Positions 16,218 through 22,682 of a stretch of 35,370 nt of DNA are shown one piece after another. Within the stretch, counting starts at the first letter, position 1, and each line of letters begins with the position of its first letter. The position numbers were made by a program, and so were the translations under genes. Below the pieces are notes generated by a model. The model was not told the DNA's origin, did no database searches, and worked only from the letters and a program-made list of their open reading frames with translations. The stretch spans positions 1-35,370 of the IMG/VR virus record IMGVR_UViG_3300042868_006487. One strand, given 5' to 3'. Origin of the DNA: a virus.

Positions 16218-16242
16218 GAGAGCCGAAAGGCTCTCTTTTTTT
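16218..16242 (+). terminator. Rho-independent terminator
   Basis: GAGAGCC, loop GAAA, GGCTCTC, then seven T. Perfect 7-bp stem 5 nt after the acidic-protein stop. Confidence 0.95.
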
Positions 16243-16247
16243 GTAGG

Positions 16248-16280
16248 TATCATGTCAACATATACATATACGTTTATTAG
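16248..16280 (+). repeat. Conserved post-terminator box, copy 1
   Basis: TATCATGTCAACATATACAT followed by AT-rich bases. Matches boxes at 16996, 17770 and 18757, each just after a terminator and before Repeat A. Confidence 0.65.
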
Positions 16281-16281
16281 T

Positions 16282-16366
16282 TGCAAGTATAGATGGCATA
16301 AGGAGTTATGACTTTCGCGGCTAGGCGGGTCGCCGTAAGTCCTTACTGTGTAACACCTTATGTAAT
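16282..16366 (+). repeat. Repeat A copy 3
   Basis: Arms TAAGGAGTTATGAC and GTAAGTCCTTA around a GC-rich core CGCGGCTAGGCGGGTCGCCG, with GGCG/CGCC inner pairing. ACACCTTATGTAA closes the right side. Confidence 0.9.
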
Positions 16367-16456
16367 CAGCTAGGCCGACAGGTGTAATGGGATAAGAACG
16401 TCTAATTAGTGTACAAATAAACTTTCTAAAATCCGTTAAAATACTTAGGAATTATG

Positions 16457-16485
16457 TAGACATGGGCCACCAAATAGACGATAAT
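16457..16485 (+). promoter_or_regulatory. Early promoter P5
   Basis: TAGACA, 17 bp, GATAAT. The spacer contains GGGCC and ends AATAGAC, a conserved form. Confidence 0.75.
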
Positions 16486-16533
16486 ATATATATAAGAAGT
16501 AGAGAACAGTAACCAAGAGCAAGGGACAGAAAC

Positions 16534-16752
16534 ATGCAAGCGACGATCACAAACAGCGGTTGGATTGTAAGTCGGAACAAATTCGGTCAATACTCATACA
16601 GCAAGGTTGACGCCAAGCGTATGGGCAGCGTATCCCAGACACGGGATTACGGTTTCGTATTGGCAATCACTTGCCTAGTGACTGGCAAGGTTCGCAAGGT
16701 GTGGAATCTGGCCACTTTGGAAGATGCTAAAAATATCTACCAAAATAGTTGA
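16534..16752 (+). CDS. Hypothetical early protein
   Basis: 72 aa, ATG after AGGGACAGAAAC. Beta-type sequence ITNSGWIVSRNKFGQYSYS, later FVLAITCLVTGKVRKVWNLA and ATLEDAKNIYQ. Basic, with no membrane segment. Not recognised. It overlaps nothing, and the next promoter begins 9 nt after its stop. Confidence 0.75.
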   Translation: MQATITNSGWIVSRNKFGQYSYSKVDAKRMGSVSQTRDYGFVLAITCLVTGKVRKVWNLATLEDAKNIYQNS

Positions 16753-16760
16753 GAATTCTC

Positions 16761-16789
16761 TTGTAAGCTATGGGTACATGTGGTATCCT
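16761..16789 (+). promoter_or_regulatory. Early promoter P6
   Basis: TTGTAA, 17 bp, TATCCT, followed by the common leader GACGGTAACCAAGCAAAGG. Confidence 0.65.
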
Positions 16790-16836
16790 ATAGGTATAAG
16801 AGATAGATGACGGTAACCAAGCAAAGGGAAGAAAAG

Positions 16837-16980
16837 ATGAGCGAAGTATATGTGGTGACGGATTGTGATTACTGCGGTGAGATGGCCCTTTGCGTCGCCA
16901 ACGACGCGGCGGGTGGAACATGCTGCAAGGCATGTGCGGCTAAGCAAGCCGCCCGCCGTAAGGCGGAGCAAGAGGGTTAA
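16837..16980 (+). CDS. Small zinc-finger protein (47 aa)
   Basis: 47 residues beginning MSEVYVVTDCDYCGEMALCV, with CDYCG, then GGTCCKACAAK and a basic tail QAARRKAEQEG. The paired Cys clusters indicate a small treble-clef or ribbon zinc site. AAGGGAAG precedes the ATG by 6 nt. It has its own promoter, and its TAA falls in the loop of its own terminator. A plus-frame ORF at 16865 is a shadow. Confidence 0.8.
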   Translation: MSEVYVVTDCDYCGEMALCVANDAAGGTCCKACAAKQAARRKAEQEG

Positions 16981-16993
16981 GCCCTCTTTTTTT
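16971..16993 (+). terminator. Terminator overlapping stop codon
   Basis: AGAGGG, loop TTAAG, CCCTCT, then a T run. The TAA stop of the zinc-finger gene lies at the start of the loop. Confidence 0.9.
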
Positions 16994-16995
16994 GT

Positions 16996-17030
16996 AGGTA
17001 TCGCATCAACATATGCACATATATTAGCAA
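16996..17030 (+). repeat. Conserved post-terminator box, copy 2
   Basis: TATCGCATCAACATATGCAC followed by ATATATTAGCAAG, matching the boxes at 16248, 17770 and 18757. Confidence 0.65.
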
Positions 17031-17116
17031 GTCATAAAGGCTTATGCTGTAAGGATTTACGAAATTCGCGGCTAGGCGGGTTGCCATAAGTCCTTATGTA
17101 GTAAATACTTATGTAA
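17031..17116 (+). repeat. Repeat A copy 4
   Basis: TAAGGATTTAC left arm, CATAAGTCCTTA right arm, core with CGGCTAGGCGGGTTGCC, ending TACTTATGTAA. Confidence 0.85.
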
Positions 17117-17185
17117 TGTGATATATGTGTCTAATTACTGTACAAAAATACTTTTGAAAATCCGTCAAAATAGTTGGGAATTATG

Positions 17186-17214
17186 TAGACATAGATGGGA
17201 GAATAGACGATAAT
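17186..17214 (+). promoter_or_regulatory. Early promoter P7
   Basis: TAGACA, 17 bp, GATAAT, same spacer end AATAGAC as P5. Confidence 0.75.
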
Positions 17215-17261
17215 ATATATGTAAGGAAGAGATGACAGTAACCAACACAAAGGGCAGAATG

Positions 17262-17471
17262 ATGAAGAACTCAACAACCAACGCAACGAACATGACAAAC
17301 AACAACGCCAGAATCGTCATTTGCCCAAAGGGTGAATTCAACGTAGTTTATACCGCTCTAGGTATGAACGTCTATGTGAACAACCAAGTTGAGGCAATCG
17401 AGTTGTTTAACCTAATCAACGTCGAAGGTTTGGAAGTTGCCGAACTGAAAGCACTAGGTTTTGCTTGGTGA
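17262..17471 (+). CDS. Early protein, paralogue family alpha (copy 3)
   Basis: 69 aa. The start is ATG at 17262, 7 nt after AAAGGG; the neighbouring ATG at 17259 is possible, and the upstream ATG at 17232 is in the common leader. Closest to copy 1: NARIVICPKGEFNVVYTAL, GMNVYVNNQVEAIELFNLIN, VEGLEVAELKALGFAW. Unlike copies 1 and 2, the next promoter follows within about 20 nt without a Repeat A. Confidence 0.85.
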   Translation: MKNSTTNATNMTNNNARIVICPKGEFNVVYTALGMNVYVNNQVEAIELFNLINVEGLEVAELKALGFAW

Positions 17472-17492
17472 TAAAAATACTTCGGAATTCTC

Positions 17493-17521
17493 TTGTAAGA
17501 TGCCGATAAATATGGTATCTT
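17493..17521 (+). promoter_or_regulatory. Early promoter P8
   Basis: TTGTAA, 17 bp, TATCTT. Preceded by GGAATTCTC as at 16756 and 19210. Confidence 0.7.
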
Positions 17522-17569
17522 ATACGTATAAGAGATGAGTGATACGGAACTAACACAAGGGACAGGTGA

Positions 17570-17752
17570 ATGATGAACGATCCACGCGAATGTGATAACT
17601 GCTTTGAACTGGTAGAATTTGCCGGTGATACGCTTTGTGCCAAACACAAAGCTCTTAAAGAGATGTGGCAAAATGAGCAAGATGAGATGGAACTTGTAGA
17701 GAACATGCGATCTCTTGTGGTAAATGAGGATGGAACTATGGAGTGGGTTTAA
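17570..17752 (+). CDS. Small acidic protein with CxxC/CxxH motif
   Basis: 60 aa (or 59 from the second ATG). CDNCFELVEFAGDTLCAKH has CxxC and CxxH, 12 residues apart, a probable zinc site. The remainder is Glu/Met-rich helix (KEMWQNEQDEMELVENMRSL). AAGGGACAGG precedes the start. Terminator overlaps its stop. Not recognised. Confidence 0.75.
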   Translation: MMNDPRECDNCFELVEFAGDTLCAKHKALKEMWQNEQDEMELVENMRSLVVNEDGTMEWV

Positions 17753-17768
17753 TACCCCTCCTTTTTTT
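17740..17768 (+). terminator. Terminator at end of CxxC gene
   Basis: GGAG-T-GGGT / ACCCCTCC stem with a bulged T, then seven T. Includes the stop codon. Confidence 0.75.
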
Positions 17769-17769
17769 A

Positions 17770-17805
17770 TACCTATCATATCAACGTATGTATATATGTT
17801 ATGCA
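17770..17805 (+). repeat. Conserved post-terminator box, copy 3
   Basis: CCTATCATATCAACGTATG followed by TATATATGTTATG, matching the other three boxes. Confidence 0.65.
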
Positions 17806-17809
17806 ATAT

Positions 17810-17893
17810 GTAAAGCCTTATATAGTAAGGAGTTATGACGTTTCGCGTAGAGGCGCTCGCTGTAAGTCCTTATACAGTAAAGGTTTATGTAAT
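17810..17893 (+). repeat. Repeat A copy 5
   Basis: TAAGGAGTTATGACG and TAAGTCCTTA arms, with a degenerate GCG-rich core. Confidence 0.85.
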
Positions 17894-17951
17894 GCGATAA
17901 GCCTATCTAATTACTGTACAAAAATACTTTTCAAAATAGTCGGGAATTGTG

Positions 17952-17980
17952 TTGATCTTTAGGCCCAGATAGTCGATAAT
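17952..17980 (+). promoter_or_regulatory. Early promoter P9 (leaderless)
   Basis: TTGATC, 17 bp, GATAAT. The gene ATG begins 6 nt after the -10, at the predicted +1. Confidence 0.75.
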
Positions 17981-17986
17981 ATACGT

Positions 17987-18469
17987 ATGAGAAACAACAA
18001 CAAAGCATTCGTATTCGACTTCGACGACACCCTTGCAAGAACATCGTGTATGGTCAACGTGACTGTAGACGGCGAAATTGTTAAGCAATTGACACCGGGT
18101 GAATACAATTCATATAAATTGGAAAATGGCGAATGTTTTGATTATTCGGATTTTGACAAAATTATCAGTCCTGTGTTGCTGGAAACTTTTGAGCTTGCAA
18201 AAAAGGTTTACGCTGAAAATCACGCCGTTTACGTTTTGACGGCTAGAGGCACAAGAGCAAAAAACGCAATTGTTGAATTTATGTCACAGCATGGAATCGA
18301 AGCAAAGGAAGTCTATTGTGTCGGCGATTCAACAAACGCAATTGAACACGAAAAAAGAGTAGTGTTGATGGCCATCATGGAAACATATGGAAAAACTTAT
18401 TTCTACGATGATCACGGTGCAAACGTAGAGGAAGCAAAAAAGATTGGGGTAAAATCTTACAAAGTATAA
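17987..18469 (+). CDS. HAD-superfamily phosphatase
   Basis: 160 aa. HAD motif I DFDDTLA (Asp11, Asp13), motif II LTARG (Thr85), Lys123 as probable motif III, and motif IV YDDHGAN (Asp141, Asp142). The fold core is complete and no large cap domain is visible. It may act on nucleotides or 3'-phosphate ends, like phage 5'-nucleotidases or the phosphatase half of T4 Pnkp, but substrate is not shown. No alternative start lies between the ATG and the catalytic motif. The ATG coincides with the expected +1 of P9, so its mRNA may be leaderless. Confidence 0.9.
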   Translation: MRNNNKAFVFDFDDTLARTSCMVNVTVDGEIVKQLTPGEYNSYKLENGECFDYSDFDKIISPVLLETFELAKKVYAENHAVYVLTARGTRAKNAIVEFMSQHGIEAKEVYCVGDSTNAIEHEKRVVLMAIMETYGKTYFYDDHGANVEEAKKIGVKSYKV

Positions 18470-18477
18470 GTTTTACC

Positions 18478-18505
18478 TTGACACCCAGTCAAAAAATGCT
18501 ACAAT
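18478..18505 (+). promoter_or_regulatory. Early promoter P10
   Basis: TTGACA, 16 bp, TACAAT, just after the HAD stop. Confidence 0.85.
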
Positions 18506-18554
18506 ATATACATAAGGGTAAGCAATCAACACAAGCAAGGGACAGGACAGAATC

Positions 18555-18737
18555 ATGAACACAACCAATATGTACAGCGTCACAATCACCAACAACACAA
18601 CCAACGAAGTCTACACAATGACGTATGTTAGGAGCGGCGGGTTCTATGCAACTCGCCAGCATGTTCAACAATTTGTCGTCCCAAAAACATGTACTTTAAC
18701 GTATTTCACTTGTTTAACAAGTGGGCAGTGTGGTTAA
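18555..18737 (+). CDS. Small hypothetical early protein
   Basis: 60 aa, Thr-rich (NTTNMYSVTITNNTTNEVYT), beta-type, three Cys in the last 20 residues. Leader ending ACAGGACAGAATC before ATG is the same as that before the Gp88-like gene at 24661. No known family recognised. A hairpin plus T-run follows. Confidence 0.65.
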   Translation: MNTTNMYSVTITNNTTNEVYTMTYVRSGGFYATRQHVQQFVVPKTCTLTYFTCLTSGQCG

Positions 18738-18756
18738 CGCCATACAGCTTTTTTTT
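18728..18756 (+). terminator. Terminator
   Basis: GTGTGG, loop, CCATAC, then AGC and eight T. The stop codon is in the stem-loop. Confidence 0.75.
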
Positions 18757-18791
18757 GCCTATCATATCAACATATGCACATATATTAGCAG
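18757..18791 (+). repeat. Conserved post-terminator box, copy 4
   Basis: GCCTATCATATCAACATATG followed by CACATATATTAGCAG. Together with copies at 16248, 16996 and 17770, a well conserved element. Confidence 0.65.
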
Positions 18792-18792
18792 A

Positions 18793-18879
18793 TCATAAAG
18801 GCTTACACTGTAAGGACTTGCGACTTTCGCGGCAGCGGCGATCGCCGTAAGTCCTTACACAGTAAACACTTACGTAATG
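18793..18879 (+). repeat. Repeat A copy 6
   Basis: Long arms: TTACACTGTAAGGACTT left, AAGTCCTTACACAGTAA right, nearly perfect over about 17 nt. The core ends in the palindrome GGCGATCGCC. Confidence 0.9.
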
Positions 18880-18946
18880 CGATAGCCTTATCTAATTAGT
18901 GTACAAAAATACTTTCGACAATCTTTCAAAATAGTTGGGAATTATG

Positions 18947-18975
18947 TGGACATAGGCGACGAAATAGACGATACT
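18947..18975 (+). promoter_or_regulatory. Early promoter P11
   Basis: TGGACA, 17 bp, GATACT, with AATAGAC before the -10. Confidence 0.7.
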
Positions 18976-19022
18976 ATATATATAAGAGATAGATGACAGT
19001 AACCAAGACAAAGGAACGAACG

Positions 19023-19199
19023 ATGAACGAAGACACAATGAAGAAATATGATCTGGTCCAATTGCTCTTGAGCATTTCTAGCGAAATCTCTTGTAGTCAA
19101 GACGACGATGACAAACCAGCCAAATTGGTGGTTGACGCCATTTCTGACAAGGTTCACGCCATTATCGTCAAGGTGTTAAAAGATATGGGCGAACTGTAA
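19023..19199 (+). CDS. Hypothetical early protein
   Basis: 58 aa, start after AAAGGAACGAACG, the upstream ATG at 18993 being in the leader. Helical, acidic middle (SCSQDDDDKPAKL). No recognised family. Confidence 0.7.
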   Translation: MNEDTMKKYDLVQLLLSISSEISCSQDDDDKPAKLVVDAISDKVHAIIVKVLKDMGEL

Positions 19200-19217
19200 A
19201 AATAGTTGAGAATTCTC

Positions 19218-19246
19218 TTGTAAGATGCCGATAGATATGGTATCTT
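19218..19246 (+). promoter_or_regulatory. Early promoter P12
   Basis: TTGTAA, 17 bp, TATCTT, close copy of P8. Confidence 0.7.
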
Positions 19247-19292
19247 ATACGTAGTGATAGAGATGACAGTAAACAGCACAAAGGAACGAATC

Positions 19293-19517
19293 ATGAAGAA
19301 CAAAAATGCCAAGCGTTACACAGGTCAAGCAGTTGATGGGGCCATCATCCTGAATTCAGCCACAAATAAAAGTGGTGATCTGATTACCATGCTAGTCGAT
19401 CTTGACGATGTTTTTGGTTTTCCTTATGTCGTTCGCACAGGCGATCCACATACGACAATCATGGCACGCAAAAAAAAGCAAGCCCAAAAACACTTCGATA
19501 AAATGTTGAACATCTAA
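19293..19517 (+). CDS. Hypothetical early protein
   Basis: 74 aa, ATG after AAAGGAACGAATC. A beta-rich first part (AVDGAIILNSATNKSGDLIT, LVDLDDVFGFPYVVRTG) with a basic tail ARKKKQAQKHFDKMLNI. First gene of a two-gene unit with 19532. Confidence 0.7.
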   Translation: MKNKNAKRYTGQAVDGAIILNSATNKSGDLITMLVDLDDVFGFPYVVRTGDPHTTIMARKKKQAQKHFDKMLNI

Positions 19518-19531
19518 CCTGAAAGAATCGG

Positions 19532-19777
19532 ATGAACGTGAAATACTCAAACAAAGTGGTAGTCAAAAAAGCCTTCGAAATTCCAGCGAGAGAATTTAAC
19601 TTGCAAATGGATTCTATCAAATTCAGCGTAGGTGTTGTGCTTTGGAAGTATAACGGAAAGTACAACAAGAGATGTCCGGCACTTGTAAAAGGTGGTCTGG
19701 AATGGGGTGATTCATGGTGCGAAAGTGGTTATGTAATTCCGATGGAATACTTGGAAATAGTATCGGAATTATCTTGA
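19532..19777 (+). CDS. Hypothetical early protein
   Basis: 81 aa, starts 14 nt after the previous stop with GAAAGAATCGG in front. Beta-type, single Cys pair, YVIPMEYLEIVSELS at the end. Cotranscribed with 19293. Confidence 0.7.
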   Translation: MNVKYSNKVVVKKAFEIPAREFNLQMDSIKFSVGVVLWKYNGKYNKRCPALVKGGLEWGDSWCESGYVIPMEYLEIVSELS

Positions 19778-19802
19778 TGGTTCGCGTTGGATATGCTAGA
19801 AT
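19774..19802 (+). promoter_or_regulatory. Early promoter P13
   Basis: TTGATG, 17 bp, TAGAAT. The -35 contains the TGA stop of the preceding gene. Confidence 0.75.
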
Positions 19803-19846
19803 ATACGTAGTGATAGAGATGACAGTAACCAAGTAGAGAGATGACT

Positions 19847-20032
19847 ATGAGCAAGACTAAGACCCACAAACAATCGGCCACAAAAAAGCAACTGGATCTT
19901 TATATCCAATTCCACATGGCAATTGATTCATTGCTAATGTATGACGCTGAAATAGCCGATGGGTGGGATGGGCCTGACTCAAAGGCTAACACATTGGAAG
20001 CATTGAAGGCTTTAATCAAAGGGACCAAATAA
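19847..20032 (+). CDS. Hypothetical early protein
   Basis: 61 aa from the second ATG (first, at 19841, has no room for a ribosome site). Helical, KKQLDLYIQFHMAIDSLLMY. First of a four-gene coupled run to 20518. Its stop overlaps the next start in TAATG. Confidence 0.7.
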   Translation: MSKTKTHKQSATKKQLDLYIQFHMAIDSLLMYDAEIADGWDGPDSKANTLEALKALIKGTK

Positions 20033-20229
20033 TGACAGTAAATGAATTAATCCAACAACTATCGAAATTGAATCCAGATATCCCGGTTCAAATTCAATAT
20101 ACAAATAGTTGTGCTGATTGGGGCCTAACTAAAGAATGCACTGGCATTAGTACAATTGAATTAGGCAAACAATATAAAACACATGGGCCTGATGTAGTCA
20201 CAATAACAAGCAATGGGGTGGTACAATGA
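20032..20229 (+). CDS. MTV-ELI family protein (copy 1)
   Basis: 65 aa. N-terminus MTVNELIQQLSKLNPDIPVQ matches the gene directly downstream (MTVAELIAELSKLEP), a local duplication. Resembles the widespread small phage/bacterial proteins beginning MTV-ELI..L..LPPD.PV. Function unknown. Confidence 0.75.
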   Translation: MTVNELIQQLSKLNPDIPVQIQYTNSCADWGLTKECTGISTIELGKQYKTHGPDVVTITSNGVVQ

Positions 20230-20378
20230 CCGTAGCTGAATTAATCGCTGAATTGTCCAAACTTGAACCAAACGCCAAAGTCTTGGTCAATTGTCCCTAC
20301 GATCACACAGTGGTTGAAGAAGACGTGGTTGAAGTGAGAGTGGATAACAAAGGCATCGTACACATTGAGGTAGAATAA
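20226..20378 (+). CDS. MTV-ELI family protein (copy 2)
   Basis: 50 aa, ATGA overlap with the preceding stop. MTVAELIAELSKLEPNAKVL then VEEDVVEVRVDNKGIVHIEV. Shorter paralogue of the upstream gene; the stop overlaps the next ATG in TAATG. Confidence 0.75.
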   Translation: MTVAELIAELSKLEPNAKVLVNCPYDHTVVEEDVVEVRVDNKGIVHIEVE

Positions 20379-20518
20379 TGCTGTACTACTCAACTGATTA
20401 TGATTCAATTGCAATTACCTACGATGATAGTGGTGATGCAATTGCATATAAATGCACATATCATATAAATGGAATTACATATGTGGATGTATGGGAGCAT
20501 GGGCCTTGTGACTGGTAA
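20378..20518 (+). CDS. Small hypothetical protein
   Basis: 46 aa. MLYYSTDYDSIAITYDDSGD, then YKCTYHINGITYVDVWEHG with an ending PCDW. Last gene before Repeat A copy 7. Tyr-rich, beta-type, no recognised family. Confidence 0.65.
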   Translation: MLYYSTDYDSIAITYDDSGDAIAYKCTYHINGITYVDVWEHGPCDW

Positions 20519-20521
20519 TGA

Positions 20522-20609
20522 GTCATAAAGCCTTGCTATATAAGGATTTACAAAAATCGCGGCAGCGGCGAACGCCGTAAGTCCTTACGGTGTAACACTT
20601 TATGTAATC
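20522..20609 (+). repeat. Repeat A copy 7
   Basis: TAAGGATTTAC left arm, GTAAGTCCTTAC right arm, core CGCGGCAGCGGCGAACGCCG with inner GGCG/CGCC. Followed to 20720 by an expanded AT-rich stretch in which AGGTCTAATT and GGATAT-like words recur. Confidence 0.9.
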
Positions 20610-20745
20610 AGATAGCCGCCGAGGTCTAATTGGATATTTAGGTCTAATTATCTAAATTAAAATCGGATATATAGATCCAATAGTAATTAGATATACAGGT
20701 CTGATTAGTGTACAAAAATACTTTTCAAAATAGTTGGGAATTCTC

Positions 20746-20774
20746 TTTACCTTTGGGCCTAGATAGACGATAAT
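20746..20774 (+). promoter_or_regulatory. Early promoter P14
   Basis: TTTACC, 17 bp, GATAAT. Spacer TTTGGGCCTAGATAGAC is a good representative of the conserved spacer. Confidence 0.7.
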
Positions 20775-20830
20775 ATATATATAAGGTTAAGCGAGTGCTT
20801 AATCAAGACAGTAGAGAAAAGGAAAGAATC

Positions 20831-21073
20831 ATGAACGGTTTCACACAAGATCAACTCGCAACTCTTAAAGCTATGGGCTTTGATGGCGGGGCCAATGTGG
20901 TATGCAATGAAAATAAGGGAACGATAACCGCAATCGTAGCGGATCTTAACGGATATGGTAGGAAGTACAAACTTGCCAAGAATTATGGAACAAACTATCG
21001 TTATCAGGCATCGGGCAAAAAAATACCACAATATTTCTTAGATTTTAATAGATTGGTCGAAAGAATCTCTTGA
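20831..21073 (+). CDS. Hypothetical early protein
   Basis: 80 aa, ATG after AAAGGAAAGAATC. GFTQDQLATLKAMGFDGG then GTITAIVADLNGYGRKYKLAK. Its TGA stop is inside the -35 of the next promoter. No family recognised. Confidence 0.7.
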   Translation: MNGFTQDQLATLKAMGFDGGANVVCNENKGTITAIVADLNGYGRKYKLAKNYGTNYRYQASGKKIPQYFLDFNRLVERIS

Positions 21074-21097
21074 CATTCACGCTGGATGTCGTATAAT
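21070..21097 (+). promoter_or_regulatory. Early promoter P15
   Basis: TTGACA, 16 bp, TATAAT. The stop TGA of the preceding gene is inside TTGACA. Confidence 0.92.
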
Positions 21098-21137
21098 AGT
21101 AGTAGAAGAAAACAAGTCACTAGCAAGGGTCGGAAGA

Positions 21138-21317
21138 ATGATGATTCAAGAAAAGGTCTCTGTGAACGTGGTAATGAGTGGTAAAACCTACCGCAAGTTC
21201 ATCATGGTAACGTCCGATGGATGTTATGACAACGTTTCACGGATTGTGGCCGATATGGTCAAGCAACAATGGGCCGGCCTCAAAATCGACAAATTTTTCT
21301 GGAATTACGCAAAATGA
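21138..21317 (+). CDS. Small hypothetical protein
   Basis: 59 aa, MMIQEKVSVNVVMSGKTYRK, then IVADMVKQQWAGLKIDKFFW. AAGGGTCGG precedes the start. Overlaps the next gene by ATGA. Not recognised. Confidence 0.7.
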   Translation: MMIQEKVSVNVVMSGKTYRKFIMVTSDGCYDNVSRIVADMVKQQWAGLKIDKFFWNYAK

Positions 21318-21460
21318 CTATGAAATGCTCGCGGTGCAAAAAACAGTTTGACAAAACCTTTACGGTCGAAAAAAAAGCCGTTTGTGTCAACTGTTTGACA
21401 GATAATGAGATGGACGATCTAGTAAAAAAACTAGACGAATTCTGGAAGAAAAAACCTTGA
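21314..21460 (+). CDS. Zinc-ribbon protein (CxxC...CLTD family, copy 1)
   Basis: 48 aa, MTMKCSRCKKQFDKTFTVEK with CSRC, then VCVNCLTDNEMDD. Paralogous to the C-terminus of the next protein (VCVSCLTDRE). Two CxxC pairs bind zinc. ATGA overlap with the upstream gene; its TGA lies in the next -35. Confidence 0.8.
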   Translation: MTMKCSRCKKQFDKTFTVEKKAVCVNCLTDNEMDDLVKKLDEFWKKKP

Positions 21461-21484
21461 CATCTGCTCTGGATGTCGTATAAT
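21457..21484 (+). promoter_or_regulatory. Early promoter P16
   Basis: TTGACA, 16 bp, TATAAT, with upstream stop codon inside the -35. Confidence 0.92.
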
Positions 21485-21527
21485 ATACATAGTGATAGAT
21501 GACAGTAACGAAGTGAAGGAAACGGAA

Positions 21528-21839
21528 ATGTCGAAATACGGAATGAATGGCGAAAGATTGGAACGGTTCACATGCGGACGCTGCGACGATGTTTACTACA
21601 TCGACGATCAGACGCCAGATTCATCGTCGCCCATCATTAATCTGATTGCGATGAAAATCAGTCGCACCGTTGGTGATGTCTGTGTAAGTTGTTTAACAGA
21701 TAGAGAGTCCAAAAAAGTGGACGCCTATATTCAAAAAACAGAACCAAGCAAGTACACGCCAGAACGGGCCGAAGAACTTATTCAGGCCGCTTCTAAAATG
21801 CTGCAAGAAAGCGTTGAAAGACAAGAAATAAAGTCTTGA
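21528..21839 (+). CDS. Zinc-ribbon protein (CxxC...CLTD family, copy 2)
   Basis: 103 aa from the ATG after AAGGAAACGG. CGRC near residue 16 and CVSCLTDRESKK near residue 58. The long linker makes it bigger than the 48-aa relative. C-terminus KYTPERAEELIQAASKMLQE is helical. Its stop TGA is in the next -35. Confidence 0.8.
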   Translation: MSKYGMNGERLERFTCGRCDDVYYIDDQTPDSSSPIINLIAMKISRTVGDVCVSCLTDRESKKVDAYIQKTEPSKYTPERAEELIQAASKMLQESVERQEIKS

Positions 21840-21863
21840 CAATCCATATTTGCAGTGTATAAT
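21836..21863 (+). promoter_or_regulatory. Early promoter P17
   Basis: TTGACA, 16 bp, TATAAT, stop codon within the -35. Drives a six-gene coupled operon to 23106. Confidence 0.92.
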
Positions 21864-21900
21864 AGTAGTAGAAGTAAGACACCAAACAAGGAAACGACAG

Positions 21901-22086
21901 ATGACAAGCTCTACGATCACGGCTGTAAAAATCATGAATGGTATCATGGATCAAGTTGACGGCGATATGGAAGAACTCCAATTCCTGCGAAATGTCCTAA
22001 TCAACGGTGATCAGGATGTTCAATCGTCAAATGATATTCTCGCAATCTGTACCCGTATCGCCCAACTAGAAAAGAAACTCAAATGA
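21901..22086 (+). CDS. Hypothetical early protein
   Basis: 61 aa after AAGGAAACGACAG. Helical, MDQVDGDMEELQFLRNVLIN, then ILAICTRIAQLEKKLK. First of the operon; ATGA overlap to the next gene. Confidence 0.7.
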   Translation: MTSSTITAVKIMNGIMDQVDGDMEELQFLRNVLINGDQDVQSSNDILAICTRIAQLEKKLK

Positions 22087-22190
22087 GCAATTTCTTCATC
22101 ATCGCGGTTCTCGGTTTCACTGGCCTATTGATGGTCGCTTCAATTCACAATCCTAGAGACTACGGCGGTTTTTTCGATGCCGAGAAATAA
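22083..22190 (+). CDS. Tiny membrane protein (35 aa)
   Basis: Begins MSNFFIIAVLGFTGLLMVAS (one membrane helix, residues 4-20), then a soluble tail HNPRDYGGFFDAEK. Starts in ATGA overlap and overlaps the next gene by 14 nt. Not recognised. Confidence 0.7.
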   Translation: MSNFFIIAVLGFTGLLMVASIHNPRDYGGFFDAEK

Positions 22191-22350
22191 GATTCATATC
22201 GACTCAGATAAAGATGCTCGAATTGAGTATCTTGAAATGGAACTCGCCAAGGCTTTATATGAAAAGCAATGGTATGAGTTGAAAGTCAAAAATCTTCACG
22301 AACTCAACAAAACATTGATCCGCAATTTCAGGAACGGGACGCTAGTATGA
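22177..22350 (+). CDS. Small coiled-coil protein
   Basis: 57 aa, MPRNKIHIDSDKDARIEYLE then ALYEKQWYELKVKNLHELNK, charged helix. Overlaps both neighbours (14 and 4 nt), so it is coupled. Function unknown. Confidence 0.7.
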   Translation: MPRNKIHIDSDKDARIEYLEMELAKALYEKQWYELKVKNLHELNKTLIRNFRNGTLV

Positions 22351-22682
22351 GAAAAGTATCACGCGAAGTCATTTCGGCCTTTCTTGCTGGAAAGCCTAAA
22401 CGCAATGGAAATACAACCACTGACGGTGTGAAGTTGTATTTATATGGAAATAAAATCGCCGAGTTTATAGGCAAAGATCTTGCAATATATGACGGCGGTT
22501 TTTCAAGTGCAACAACTAAAGAGCGTTTGAATTCTCTATTGCAATTGGCAAGAACTGACAGAGATTTCAATCCAGTTGCCGCAACCTGCGTTTTTCAAAA
22601 AAACTATCAATGGTTCATTCGATTCGATAATGGATCAACAACGGAATTCCGAAGTGGTACACTTGTGGGGGCTAAAAGATGA
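22347..22682 (+). CDS. Small phage protein with GNKIAEF/TTKERLN motif
   Basis: 111 aa. KLYLYGNKIAEFIGKDLAIY then SSATTKERLNSLLQLA and YQWFIRF match a recurring pattern in phage small proteins (L-L-GN-IA ... TT-ERLN). Also weakly similar to the protein at 26893 (LLLLGNKVVSVQKNG). Function unknown. ATGA overlap at both ends. Confidence 0.75.
   Translation: MRKVSREVISAFLAGKPKRNGNTTTDGVKLYLYGNKIAEFIGKDLAIYDGGFSSATTKERLNSLLQLARTDRDFNPVAATCVFQKNYQWFIRFDNGSTTEFRSGTLVGAKR

Noticed and set aside
16865-17089. Plus-strand ORF of 74 codons at 16865-17089
   Set aside because: It overlaps the 47-aa zinc-finger gene in another frame, runs through the terminator and Repeat A, and has no ribosome site.
17372-17806. 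Minus-strand ORFs across the early gap (17372-17806, 17416-17706)
   Set aside because: They run antisense through two plus-strand genes and a promoter; no minus-strand ribosome site or promoter was found.
18830-18860. Cyanobacterial HIP1-like palindrome GGCGATCGCC in Repeat A copy 6
   Set aside because: Only one exact occurrence was noted and it is explained by the inverted-repeat core. It does not identify the host.
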